Below, in pieces: positions 46,002 to 57,960 of a stretch of 64,000 bases of DNA. A program made the position numbers and the translations under genes. Source of the DNA: Tetrastigma voinierianum (Eukaryota > Streptophyta > Magnoliopsida > Vitales > Vitaceae); contig JAEQBH010000901.1 in the NCBI GenBank assembly GCA_016808115.1, positions 62,001 through 126,000 on the forward strand, written 5' to 3'. The notes under the pieces were generated by a model, which did no database searches, was not told the origin of the DNA, and was given only the letters and a program-made list of their open reading frames with translations. Position 1 is the first letter of the stretch. Each line of letters opens with the position of its first letter.

Positions 46002-46351
46002 TGATTAGTGCCACGATGAGGTGATCAGGAATCAACAAAATTTATATCCTAAGTTCCTCCTGCTGCTAGTAGTCGAAGCTCTTTGCCCGATTATGGTAGT
46101 CTAGGGTCGAACACGGGGGATGGGTTTTTGTTCCGTCCTGGTAGTTTAGAGTGAAGTAGAAAATGGGTAGTTGGTTTGGATTTTTAAGGTGTGGTGTCAA
46201 AAGCAGTGGGTTGGTGGTTTATAGGCGAAAGAAATAAAATAAAATGTAAAATAGAACTCCTTGAAGCATTGGGCCACTGAGTTTAAGATCCTAGGCTAAC
46301 TGAGAGGTCCCCGGGTTGAATTTCCTCGTTGGGGAGGATGACATATAGTCA
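46002..46351 (-). repeat. Z2 3' LTR, first part
   Basis: TGATTAGTGCCACGATGAGG at 46,002 matches the Z1 5' LTR start (19,077) and the Z2 5' LTR start (53,814). Collinearity with the Z2 5' LTR stops at GGATGACATATA, where U begins, and resumes at 49,881. Confidence 0.8.
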
Positions 46352-49300
46352 TGAGGACTGGGCCGGATACCCTTCGAGGGTACCGGGTGGTCAGCCTAGT
46401 GGAGTCCATTGTACAATCTCTAGGAATGCAAGGGGCCCCTTTAAAGAGAAGTAAATACTGCAACTGTATAATACCTGAATATATAAGATAAATCCACGAC
46501 CGACCCTATTCAAGGGTAGGTCGTAACACATCATACATAAAGGAACCCGATAGGTTTAATACTAATGCGGAGCATTTTAAGAGTATTGTGGATTTAGGGG
46601 TACAAGTAGAAATGAATAAGTCGATACATCAAACACAAATGGATAAATGCAATAGAGTGCGGCAATTTATTAGGCGGGGAGGCGACGTCAATGCGGCGCG
46701 AATAGGCCCTCTGATCTGTGCGGACTACAGGAGCAGTTAAAAACAATAATGTGAGATAATAATCTCGAGTGGGTGGCATAATTTATAAGGAAAATAACAT
46801 TTTATATTCTGATGGTTCTTCTCTCAAAACCTTAGTTCACTCTTTTTAAAGTTCCCAGTTTAGAAACTTCTGAGAAACCTGACTTTTACCTACGTCGACA
46901 TATGCAAATCATGCTCCACAAATAGTGAACCTGATGTTAAAGAAAACCATAATACTGCCTTTGTACACAACATAAGCGAGCACAAAACATGTATAGCCAT
47001 CCAAGTAATAAGATAACTTTGAAATGCACCAAATCACTTGAGTATTAAAATAGTTATCTTATATTTAGAGAAACAACATGTCCATACCACATTACCCATC
47101 ATAATGAGTCGGTAAAGCGGAGCCTCCGACATAAGTGACAACTAATGAACACAATGGTTACACGTGAAAATCCGTAACTAACAAACCTCGGATGGGCAGG
47201 CCATCACGTGGCAATAACAAACCTCAAGTAGACGTGCATCCATTAGCGATAACGAGCCTCGGGAATGGGCAGGCCATCGATGGCACTAACAAACCTCGTG
47301 ACGGTATCTGTCTTTTCAATAGCCTCAGAGTAAACCTGGCCATCCACGTGGCACCTAAATAACCTCCCACGGGTAAACTTGGCCATCACGTATTAACCAA
47401 TATAACCGTTCCCTTTCTCACATGTACCTTTCCACGGCAATAAGTATTGAAGTCGATTGCACAAAATCTAAAGATCCACCTTTCTTTTAACAATAATTTT
47501 TCAAGATAGTTTACAACTTCAATCCATGTACTCAAAATGTCAAACACCACCCGACTCATCCACGAACACAGTAAAACTTGCAAATAATTGAAATGTTGAC
47601 AAAATTCACATGAAATATGCTTGTTTATCTGAAACCGAAAATCATGTTTGAATGCAACCAACCATGCGATCAAAAGCGATATATAGGTAAAGTATTTTAT
47701 CCGCAAATAGATATATCAACATAATACCCCAAATCATTTAAAAGCATATAAACCACTCACTGACTACAGGCGCTCGATCTGCTCCCCTGCCGAGATTGCC
47801 TCCGGCGGCGTGAGTGCACATGTATAGATAAAACTCAGCTTAGGCTCACAATAAGCTGAACCGACAACCTTAGGATGCCTGAGCCTTAGAATAAGCTGAC
47901 CAGAACTAAGAAACCATCCCAGGAATTGGACTCAAATGGTCCAATTACCGCAGTGTGCCCTATAGGCAGATACCTAAAATTGGGGTTTTTCACCACAAGG
48001 CTAATTTCTCAAAATTGAGCGAGTCAAATAATTCACAAACATCAATTTCATTAATACAACTTCAATTTTGCCAAATTTGACCAATCGGTACTCTATTTCA
48101 ATCCCGACTTCTCGGTAATTACCCGAAACAACCTAAAAATGGAAACCTAACCAAACGATGTCCAAAATTTACAAACCACATATCAATGGAAAGCCCAAGA
48201 GACCAGGAACTCATTGGTACCATTACCTTGGTCCAACAGTCGCTGTGGTGGCCGGAAAACTCGATCTAACCTTCGGCCGATTTTGTTTTCGTTGTAACTT
48301 CCAAACGGTGAGGAATCTGCAAAAAGGGACCACGTAGATGAGTTCAGAAGGTCCAAAAATGGTGGAAAGAAGCTATGGGGTGGCACGAGGTGTGGGAAAA
48401 TGGCCAGAAATCACAAAACTCAGGTGAAAAATCGGTCACGTAGCGTCGTCTTCTCGGCGGATCGTGGCGTCATTCGGTTGGCCGTGAAGAATTCACGTCG
48501 GCCCCGTCGTGATGGCGCACCTCATGGTCCGGCGCGTGTAGCTGTTGGTTGGCCGGAGGTGCCTCGTCTGGTTCGATCTTCCACGGCGCGCAGGTGACTA
48601 CTCGGCCCAAATGGTGTTCCCGGTTTGGAGAGTTTTCTCTTAGGTTTTTGGGGTTCAAAAAGTGTCTTGGAGGCTAGGGTTTCATTTGGAATTTAAACTA
48701 TGTTTATATAGGGTCTAGGGTCGATTCAGGTAAAAATCGGGACATAATTTGGACAACGATAAAAGTCTACTATTGAACTTCTAATAGTCGTAACTTTTAT
48801 CAGTAAGTCGGATTGTGACGATTCACTTCGAATCTATGAACTCGTATCGGCTGAGGCCTACGAAATAAGTGCCTTAGTCGACCCAAAATTATTCATCAAA
48901 GCGTATGCTCTGACCACCCGACAAGCTAAGGTTGACATCTGATCTCATCCTCCCGAAACCTACGAGTCGACTTTCATGTCCTACGGTGGTCTCGTACACC
49001 TACAATCTAAGGTGGAGGGAAATAATGGGGATGAGTTCGACAACTCAGTAGTGAATCCCCTAACAAGCCATGCTCATAAACATTTCAATTATCACGTAAT
49101 TCAGATATCTCGAAAACATGAGCATTTCACATATATTAGGTTGATGATGGAAACACATAAATCTGATACTACCACCATCCTCGACCCCTCATGATGATTC
49201 TTTCGAGCTTTCAACCGAGGACTAGCCAATCATCCCGACAATGACTAATTGTTGGGACTTACCACGGATATGCCCACATCTCATACATCTATGACAGCTG

Positions 49301-49880
49301 GGATTCATTTGAGGTAGTCATTGTCAGTGTCCATTACATCAATCGGGACTCTCACACGTTCTGTTACCCGTGTCATGCTTTAAAACAATTTCACCCGAAA
49401 GCAATCAACCACATGGATATTTAAAACATCATGTACCAATTAATTCAAGATTTCCATATATATAAAAATATGCATTATATCACTAGAAAATCACACAGTC
49501 AAAGCACGGAATGAGTCTGAAATTCCTGACATCAAACCACGGTACAACGAGGAGAAGGTTATAAGATCCCTACCTTCCTTGGATTCAAAAATCCATGAAG
49601 TCTCCCGAAAGGAAATTAGGCAAAGACTACTCAGAGGATGCAAATAACAAGTCATAAGATTCCTTAGCCTCTCTGTCAGAGTGTCATGTAAAAATTACTC
49701 AGAGTGATCACATTACTTATCACCACTGGAAACTCACGTATATTCTTATACCTTCCAGCATAAACCTTGATCCCCCAGTGCACTCTCTGCCACCTTACTA
49801 GGATCAACATTTAACACTCATTATTAGGGTTACACAAACAACGCACCCAACGCCAAACACCTCTTGTATTCCTATCTCCA
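46352..49880 (-). mobile_element. U: solo-LTR-like insert in the Z2 LTR
   Basis: A 3.5-kb stretch absent from the Z2 5' LTR. It begins TGAGGACTGG and ends CTATCTCCA, with GTCA on both sides (46,348-46,351 and 49,881-49,884). The intact site in the other LTR reads CATATACTACCTCCC. No gag or pol is present. A minus-strand TATA-like motif (CTATATAAAC near 48,705-48,716) and length similar to other gypsy LTRs here suggest a solo LTR of an unidentified gypsy family. Short frames (for example 48,400-48,597) have no domain. Confidence 0.6.
47180..47390. repeat. About 36-bp tandem repeat in U
   Basis: Units with AACAAACCTCG...GGGCAGGCCATCACGTGGCA recur at about 47,180, 47,217, 47,251 and 47,287, with diverged copies to 47,390. 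Confidence 0.8.
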
Positions 49881-51255
49881 GTCATCTCCCGAACCGGATC
49901 TTCATTTGGCATTAAAACCTAAACCCTAATAATTTTTCTTTTGATAGAAAGCATTTATTTAACATTTATGGTTCAGACGGTGAAAATCTATCTCTTGACT
50001 CATCCTCTGATGATTAGTAAGGGTAACTAATGAGTCTCAAATGGATCTAAAAATAAGAATCCACTTGAACCACACAAGATTGCAAGTATTGATCCAAAGT
50101 GGATGCACTTACGATCCAAACCCTAACCCTTAACCTACCTCGGTGAGCGTAAGTAAATGGCAACTAATGGATATTAGTGTATCTAAAGCTAAGAATACAC
50201 TAAACCACTAAAAAGCTTGCCAAGTATTGGCGAAGAAAGTACATCAGCTTTAAACCTAAAGTTAGAAAATTGGGAACCAAAATAAAAACTCTTGCGTGAA
50301 AAGCGGGGGAACCACCGGCGAGCTGCAGTCCTTCCCCCGGTAGCCTTTTACTCCAAGAAGGAAATGGTTTTAGCGCTCATCCTCCAAGTTGTCATCCTTG
50401 GAGAATTGTTTGGCATGTGAAAAGGAGAAGAAAGAAGGGAGAGAGAAGAAAAAGCGAAAGAAAATGAAAAGCTGCGTATGTACTGAAAGATTAAAGTTGC
50501 CTCGGGTTACAAAAACTATGGGGGTTTATATAGGCCACCACATTATGTGAAGCTGATAAAGCCTAACATTTTGGCTAAAATAAGGAACTGAGTAATACCA
50601 GAGTGAAGTCGGTTTGCATTAATTACAAGGATAACAAAGCGGACAATTTCGCTAGAATGATACAAATTTCGCTAGAGCGTGAAAATTTACCGCTAGCTAA
50701 CGAAAATTTAATACAAATAGCGAGAATACGCAGAGATAAGCGAATCGAGAGAATTTAAGCTAGGCAGCAATTTTGCTAGCTAAGCGAAATTTTTAGGTGA
50801 TAAATGACGCAATTTTTAAGCTAGGAACAGTGGTTAGCGAAATTGTTAGGCCTAGCGAAATTTCACAATTTTGCTAGGATTGCGAAATTTTCGCTATGAT
50901 TCGCGAAAATTTTAAAAATCCCATTGAAAATACCGCAAATCATAGCGAAAATTACAGGGTGCGTCTCCTTTGCATGACTCTTGCGCGACTTTTATCACTT
51001 GCCTTCGTTCTTTGCTGTTTTTTGGTATGTTTGATGGGTGATGAGATGGGTTGATCTTCGTGGTTTAGCGTATGCCGATATTGAGTACCAGAAGTACCAC
51101 GAAAACCTGCAAAACAATAAAAAATGTCTACAGCGACATAAGTGATGCTAAGAACACCTGAACACTTCCAGGTGGGTATGGTGGCAGTTAGTCTTGTAAA
51201 GCACTCAAAACCCCATCGATATAGGGCTCAAAATAGCACTTTTGGGTACTAATCA
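49881..51255 (-). repeat. Z2 3' LTR, second part
   Basis: It resumes GTCATCTCCCGAACC and ends TACTAATCA at 51,255. The TATA-bearing phrase GGGGTTTATATAGGCCACC is at about 50,521-50,539. A dense cluster of GCGAAATTT/TTTCGCTA words fills 50,640-50,955. Confidence 0.85.
50640..50955. repeat. GCGAAATTT palindromic word cluster
   Basis: About fifteen copies of AGCGAAATTT, TTTCGCTAG and variants in both orientations over about 315 bp. Homologous clusters lie in the Z1 5' LTR (20,065-20,300) and the Z2 5' LTR (54,910-55,230). Confidence 0.85.
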
Positions 51256-51264
51256 CACCCCTAG
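51256..51264 (-). other. Z2 polypurine tract
   Basis: The plus strand CACCCCTAG reads CTAGGGGTG on the element strand, at the same place as the Z1 tract. Confidence 0.55.
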
Positions 51265-52844
51265 CCAAAACGTTGCTGATCCATAGCAATGCAAAAGCAA
51301 AGGAGATGCATCTTTGATGATTCTCAAAAGTTTATGATTGAAAAGGTTTATGTACATATAACTTGATTACCTTCGTGAAAAAATTGACACCAAGTTTGAA
51401 AACCGCCATGAAAGAGCCAAAGCCATACAAGAACAATTTCGGAGTCAATATTGGTTCCATGATTTCTCAGCAGATTTCCACGAAGTCTAATGGTTCTTTA
51501 TGTAACCAGGTCAGGCGATAAGTTACAAAATTATTACCTCCCCTCGGCTTCAGCTACGGCATGGCCTTAAGGCTGTTGAGCAGCCTAGATAGGGATAGTT
51601 ACACTCTCCTTTCTTTATTCAACTATATTGTAGGGTGCAATGCTTAAAGTCTCGGCTTCACCAAAGTCCATGTAGCGGGGGTCCGCAGAGTGACTCCCAG
51701 CGATTAAGGTTTACGAGGCATCGAGCGAGGATCCTTGACCTGAGCTCTGGGCTTCACCACGGACTGAATGACTTGAAAATCAAGCACCTACAAATCGTTA
51801 AACTCTACCTATCCTGCCCATATAGCAGACACTAAATTGATGACTCGACCAATTAAGGCTTAGGGCATCGGGCTTGAGTTTTCACCATAAGCCTGGGTGT
51901 GTTAGGGTTTTGAAACGAAATATCACGACTTTATTTTCTTTTTCTTCTTTTCTTTTTCTTTTTCTTTTTGCTTTTTCTTTTGTTTCCTTTTGGAAGACTA
52001 CTTTGGTCTTCAAATGTAGGGTAACCTGAGCCTATCCTAGGTTGCCAGCATGCTGGCGGCTAGAAGTGAAGGAGGGTATCTGAGTTCCACGGCTATTGAA
52101 GCGATACGGTGTGCGTGTGTGAATCAAGCAAGGGAGAAATGTTGAGTTGAGCATCTTTGGAACTAGTGACCCGAAATTATTTCAAACATGGAATTGGTTC
52201 TAACATAAAAGGTAACTTGCAAGGTTTGATTTTTCGATTAAAGCTGATTGATTGTCGTCGCCAATTGATTATTCGATTGAAACAACTTGATTACATGGTG
52301 AGCGCCGCAAGCATGATATGCAAAAGTTTGTATATATATATCTTTGAATAGCTTTTGATATAGCCAAAATGAGCTGAATACATGCATATGACTAAACATA
52401 CAAAAGATATCACTTTGCTACTATGGGCCAATACATGAATCTTGCACAAAATTAGTAGAGCGGTTAATCTAAAGTGATAACTATAAAATCGCGAGAAACC
52501 AAACCACCACACTCTCATGGTGGTGTATACGTCGATGGATTTGAAAACTTCTTGATTCTTTCATAGCATATCCCAATTTCTTTGGGCAGAATTGGAGCTT
52601 AGAAATGTCGAGGTTCGGGTGCTCCAAATCCGAACCGACACCCGAACCAACCACTATGCCATGCAATGTAGGCAGCTGCTTGTGTCTTTGATGTAGTGGC
52701 AGAGGCTTGTACAATGGCCACTAATTTCCTAATGTTTTGCATCACAAGCAAAGTGACGTGGGAAGGCCTTGGCATGGGTGCCGAGGGGTGAATTGTGCTC
52801 GTGTGAATTGTGTCACGCGTGGCATATTAATCGAGACGGCGCTA
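51265..52844 (-). other. Z2 3' noncoding region and deletion junction
   Basis: 51,265 to about 52,330 is collinear with Z1 12,422-13,500, including the C/T tract. Beyond about 52,330 the similarity to Z1 stops, and the sequence to 52,844 is unassigned before gag-like sequence begins. The pol deletion junction therefore lies somewhere in 52,330-52,844. Frames at 52,291-52,714 show no domain. Confidence 0.6.
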
Positions 52845-53560
52845 TTAGCGGCTCGTACGGGCTGGGATCTTCCCTTGCTTCTTTCCATTACTTTCCTCAC
52901 TCAATAAGGGAAGAATTTCTTCTTCTTTTTTACATGGCCCATATTCTACACATAATTGTGGGGCACCCTGTAGTTCCTCAGGAGGATCTTCTGCTAGTTC
53001 TTCTTTCAATTCCTCTTGAAGCTGCAATTGAGCTTGTTCACCCACAATAGTGTCGGGCCACACTCTTCCTCCGCATTCTCCTCCTCCTCTTGATAAACAA
53101 ACCGACAGGAGCTTGAGATGGATTCATGATGTCCACTCGATCACTTCGCTGAACCCATCCACCCCTATTGTCAGGAGCTCTCCACTCCGTCTCACTTCCC
53201 TATTAGCTCGAACATTCACTACCCTATTATCCTCTCTATGAAATTGTCCACTTGTTTGCTCAAATTCGTAATGGCTTGTTCATCAGGGATAAGGGTGGTG
53301 GTTGTCACGAGTAGTTGGGGCATAATATGGATGTCTGTGGATGCATATCATGGGAGGTCTTCGTTCCCATGAGAACTCAGGTGATTCCCCCCAACCATGG
53401 TTGTAAGTACTACCATATGGTGAACTCATCCATCAATTTCTATAGTCCCTCATGGACATGTGGGGCCTAGGTTACCCTCCAAGGTACTCACCGTATCGCC
53501 TCCCCCAAGTGCGCCCATTCGTTCAATCTCAAGTTCTGAGGGAGATCGACTTTAAGCAAA
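52845..53560 (-). pseudogene. gag: Z2 gag C-terminal part, decayed
   Basis: The minus strand reads YNHGWGNHPNFSW (about 53,375-53,420) and related Pro/His-rich sequence, typical of the gag C-terminus of Athila-like elements. A Glu/Gln-rich stretch (QLQLQEELKEELAEDPPEEL, 52,960-53,030) lies where the gag-protease linker is expected. The capsid N-terminal part and all of pol are missing. Frames are broken between the two. Confidence 0.6.
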
Positions 53561-53618
53561 TTATTTTCTGTGCTTCTAATCCACTAGGAATGGCCTCATA
53601 AAGAAAACATGGTACACA

Positions 53619-53647
53619 AAAACAACACAAACGATCCTACAAAGATC

Positions 53648-53680
<33 letters not shown>
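53619..53680. repeat. Hairpin followed by a 32-base T run
   Basis: Arms AACGATC and GATCGTT flank a 7-base loop at about 53,629-53,650, then 32 consecutive T residues run to 53,680. It lies in the Z2 leader, near the PBS. No insertion with a tail is otherwise visible. Confidence 0.8.
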
Positions 53681-53683
<3 letters not shown>

Positions 53684-53790
53684 GTGAAATGAACTAAAAA
53701 AACTGACAGTGAAACAATAAAAGGAAAATTCAATTTAACTTCAGACGAGGATCACAAGTGTTCAACAAGTCATCACATGCACTTAGGGCA

Positions 53791-53810
53791 CCATCCCCTA
53801 TAACGGCTCA
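53791..53810 (-). other. Z2 primer-binding site, degenerate
   Basis: The element strand reads TGAGCCGTTATAGGGGATGG adjacent to the LTR. It keeps CCGTT and GGGGATGG of the tRNA-Asp-type site. Confidence 0.5.
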
Positions 53811-53813
53811 TTT

Positions 53814-55520
53814 TGGATTCATGCCACGCAGGTGATCCTAATCAACAAAATTTATATCCTGTTCTCCCACCGTAGTCGTTTCATCAAGTAAAGATAAACG
53901 CTTCAAAGGCCGAACACAATGGATGAGTTTTCAGACAAATGATTTATGAAATAAAAATGGTGAATTTGGTTTCGGATTTTAAGGTGGTGATAAAAAACAA
54001 AGGTCAGGTGGTTTGCGAACCGAAAAGAAATAAAATAAAATGTAAAATAGAACTCCTCAAGCATCAAATACCGAGTTTAAGATCCCAGTTAACTCGAGAG
54101 GTCCCCTAAGTTAATTTCGCCGGAGGATGACATATACTACCTCCCAAAACCGATCTTCATTCTAAGATTAAAACCTAAACCCTAATAATTTTTTCTTTTC
54201 GAGAAAGCATTTATTTAACATTTATGGTTCCCGATAGTGAAAATCTATCTCACTCATCCTACAATGATTCGTAAAGGGTAGGAACTAATGAGTCTCAATG
54301 GATCTGCAAAAAATAAGAATCCACCGAACCCTAAAAAGATTACCAAGTATTGATCAAAGTTTCGATGCACTTACAAGGAAACCCTAACCCCTAACTCACC
54401 CTCGCACTCAGAATGGCAACTAATGGATATTGAAGGGTATCTAAAGCCGTTAATACACTAAACCCTAAAAAGCTTGCCAAGTATTGGCCAAAGAAAGTAC
54501 ATCAAAAGCTTTAAACCTAAAGTTAGAAAATCGGGAACCAAAATATAAAAACCTCGTCGTGGAAAAACAAAGGGAACCACCACAGCCCATCCTTCCCCGT
54601 AGCCTTTACTTCAAGAAGGAAAGGGATGAGCCGCCCATCTCCAAGTTGTCATCCTTGAGGCGTTGGGCAACCAAGAAAGGAGAGAAAGAGGAGAGAGAAG
54701 AGAGAAACTGAAAGAAATGAAAAGTCAGCAGATAAAAATCGAAAAGATTAAAGTTGCCTCCCTGTTACAAAAACTACGGGGGTTTATATAGGCCACCCAT
54801 TATGTGAAACTACAATAAAGCCTAACATTTTGGCGAAAAATAAGGGACAAGGAAGCAATACACCAAATTGAAGTCTGGCTTTTGCATTAATTACAAAAGG
54901 ATGACAAGGCGGGACAATTTCGCCAGATTGTGCCAATTTCGCTAGGCAAACGGTACTATTAGTGAAAATTTCGCTTAGGTAGCGTAAATCTGTACGTAGA
55001 TACTGAATCGTGAGAATTCTCGCTTAGAGACCGGCACCCTCGCTTAGCTAGCGAAATCTTTAGTGATAGCGAACCGCAATTTTCTAGGAACGTTGGTTAC
55101 GAATTTAGTCTAGCTTACTTCACAATTTCTAGGATTGCGAATTTCACAATTATTGGGACGCGGTAAATTTTCGCTATGACGTTAAATTTTCAAGAATCCC
55201 AATGAAATTTTCGCAATCATAGCGAATTCTCTGAATTCCCCGATCTCCACGCATGGCCTACCGCATAACTTTTATCATTTTGCCTTCATTTTCTTTTGTT
55301 TTTCGTATGCTCGATGGTCAATAATGGGTTCAATCTTTCATGGTTTAGCATATGGTCCCGACACAACTCGTGCACACAAAACCCGCAAACAACCAAAATA
55401 ATCTCTAAACCATATGACACAAGAACAATTCGAACACTTCAACAGGATAATTGGCATGATTAGTAAAAGCACTCAAAACCCATCCGATATAGGCTCAAAT
55501 AGCACTTTGGTAATTAATCA
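53814..55520 (-). repeat. Z2 5' LTR (1.7 kb)
   Basis: TGGATTCATGCCACGCAGG at 53,814 to AATTAATCA at 55,520. The TATA phrase is at about 54,780 (GGGTTTATATAGGCCACC), and the GCGAAATTT cluster is at 54,910-55,230. It shows the empty site of U near 54,130-54,145. The Lys/Glu-rich frame at 54,484-54,711 lies downstream of the minus-strand promoter and has no domain. Confidence 0.85.
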
Positions 55521-55850
55521 AGACCTCAACAAGGTGACCTCAGCCAAGACACCTCGCTAATACACTCCTGGCCACAGCATCTCAACTAAGACACCCTGGC
55601 CAGCACCCTGACTAGTACCCCCGGCCAGCGCACTCAGCCATGCACTCGCCATCACATTCCTCAACCAAGGCACCCACTAGCTGACCACCCCTACAAGGCA
55701 CCCCCTCGGGCCCACCCGGCCATCACACACCCCTGGCCAAGGCACCACACCTCGCCAGCGCACCACCATCACACCTGGGCCACGCGACCGACAAACCCAC
55801 GGCACCCCCGACCACACCTCGCCGCAGACCTCGCCCAAGCACCTCTACCA
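55521..55850. repeat. GC-rich minisatellite CCCTGGCCA(A)GGCACC
   Basis: Many imperfect copies of a 14-20-bp unit containing GGCCA and GCACC. The left half of the array is at 45,945-46,001, so Z2 landed inside it. Confidence 0.8.
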
Positions 55851-57664
55851 GCGAGGTAGTCGTCACCTAAGTCGTCACTACTGGTTTGACTACGTGTTAC
55901 TTCAATCCTTCGTGGCTATAACTTCTTCGTCCGACCTCCGTTTTAGGTGTTCTTGGACTCTATGGAAAGCCCATTGAGTCAAGAATCCATTCATATGCCA
56001 TTAGATGACAATAGGTGAGCTCAGACAGGTCAGAGGATCTCGGACAGGTCAGGACACCCCTACGCCCAGTCGACTGGTTCCGGTGTGACTACAGGTGGAC
56101 CCCCTCCAACTCTGAAGGTCATAACTCGTCTGGTCCGACCGTTGGGGTGTTCTCGACCTCTATGAAAACCCATTGAGTCAATATTCCATTCATATTCCCG
56201 AGGAGGACAAAGGAGGCCGGCTTCTAGGTCCGCGTGTCGGTCGACTAAAGTCATGTTAGCTTGACTCACTTAATTACTGTGACCTCCAACTTCGAAAGGT
56301 CATAAATTCTTCGTCCGAACTCTGTTTTGGGTGTTCTTGAAGTCTATGGAAAGACCATTGAGTCACGATTCCATCCACGTGCCTGTAAATGGCAGTAGGT
56401 GATCATAACCTTGCTTAAATTTATGTTTTGAACCTAGTATGCAGGTTGCTTGGTTGTGTCAAAGTAAATAGTAAGGTTTTAACATGACCATTGCATGGCA
56501 TGTTGTAGGTTGTTGTAATGGGTAGGAATTACCTTGAGTTAGCCTCAGGAAATGATGTATGACATTATGGTTTAGTCATGGATTGATGAATGCTAATATG
56601 TTTGATATGATGTATATATATTGGCATGAAGTGTATGGAATTTATATGCTTGTGATATATGCTTGCATGGTATGTTTACATGAGTAAAATAATACCTGGA
56701 ATTTTGTAATACCGGCTGAGAGGTTCTTAATGATGGCGTACTATGCAGGAGTTAAATGCACTTATAGCACTCATTATAATGATAACATGTTATGGATAGG
56801 CATGGCATGATTGGTATCAGATTATGCACCAGACATCACGACATGGGCGTGAGTGCATGGTATGATCGACATTGTGGCTCGGGTGTTAGATAGCATGTCG
56901 AGGTACATGGCTGATCACACCATGCCGGTTCACACGCCAGAATACTGACACTGTCCAAAATGAGTTGTACCTGCGAAAGAAATGAAAATAAATATACGTG
57001 TGTTGGGCGTAGCAAGATGGGTAGATCCCCACCCCCCCTTGAGGGTGAAAGACCCAAATTTATTGAGGTTAGACATGATCACCGATGGTGAAAGCCCGTC
57101 AAAAGTGTCAGAAAGGTGCACGACATCCGGCGGTGAAATCCCGAAAATCCGTGGCCCACAAATGCATAAACACATGAAATTTGATCAAATAAAATGAAAA
57201 TCGAGGTTTTTCCACAAGCCATAAATTTTAAAACAAAAAACTTTTGTTTTGAAAATATTACACGAACAAATGATTTGGTTTTTCACACTCGCATTAGGCT
57301 TCGTGCGTAGGGAGTCGATGAGCCGTATTCGGGATATGGGCATGATGACATTTCATGGCGACATATGACATTCATGTAGACATTTTACTTGAATGACGAC
57401 CATTGAATGCTTAATTAGGCGGAGTAACCTTTAGGAAATTATCACTACCGTGCTTTGCTCAATTTCGTCGCACCCTTTCGTACACTAAGACGGCGCTCCT
57501 TCAAGGTCGTGAGTGAAGAAGGTCGTGCCAGCCTTTATAACATTTTTGTAAAATATATTAACAATATAGTTTCATATATTTTGGTATGTAAAAGAGTTTG
57601 CATAACAAATTCTTGTATGAAAATAATAACAAAATAAAATGATCTCGAAAATAGTAATGTCACA
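55521..57664 (+). repeat. W 5' LTR, second part
   Basis: It continues the GC-rich minisatellite (to about 55,850). Three reverse-oriented 190-bp units follow (CCATTGAGTCA at about 55,972, 56,170 and 56,354), then AT-rich sequence with repeated GGTGAAA-CCCG phrases (57,045-57,145). It ends TGTCACA at 57,664, just before the PBS. Confidence 0.75.
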
Positions 57665-57665
57665 A

Positions 57666-57677
57666 CTATATCAGAGC
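57666..57677 (+). other. W primer-binding site for initiator tRNA-Met
   Basis: CTATATCAGAGC matches TGGTATCAGAGC in its last nine bases and lies one base after the LTR end. It confirms the plus orientation. Confidence 0.7.
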
Positions 57678-57960
57678 TCAGTACACAATACCTAGGGCTC
57701 CATGGGGCATGGTTCAGGGACATGTTGTCAGGGATGTGTAGGAACATCACAACTTGGTATGGCTGGTGTTCGAGCTGAGTTATAGTTACTTATGTCTAAA
57801 ATTGACGCCCAAATCATAGTCGGGTATCAAGGTCTAGGTAGGAGGTTAAGGAGTCCACTGATGTGATTAGATCACAAAGATTTATCAGGTGCAAGACAAG
57901 GAACACTAGGGACGATATACTGGTGGACGATGTGGAAAACAAGGAACACTAGGTTCTGGA
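57678..57960 (+). other. W leader
   Basis: Untranslated sequence between PBS and gag, with no gene seen. Confidence 0.5.

Larger units (their letters stand above)
46002..55520 (-). mobile_element. Z2: Athila-like element lacking pol, interrupted by U
   Basis: Same family as Z1. The 3' LTR is 46,002-46,351 plus 49,881-51,255 (split by U) and the 5' LTR is 53,814-55,520. The internal region is only 51,256-53,813, about 2.6 kb against 6.7 kb in Z1. It keeps the 3' noncoding end and part of gag but has no protease, RT, RNase H or integrase. This is an internally deleted, non-autonomous copy inserted in the GC-rich minisatellite of W's LTR. No clean target duplication is seen (GGTTT against AGACC). 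Confidence 0.8.
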
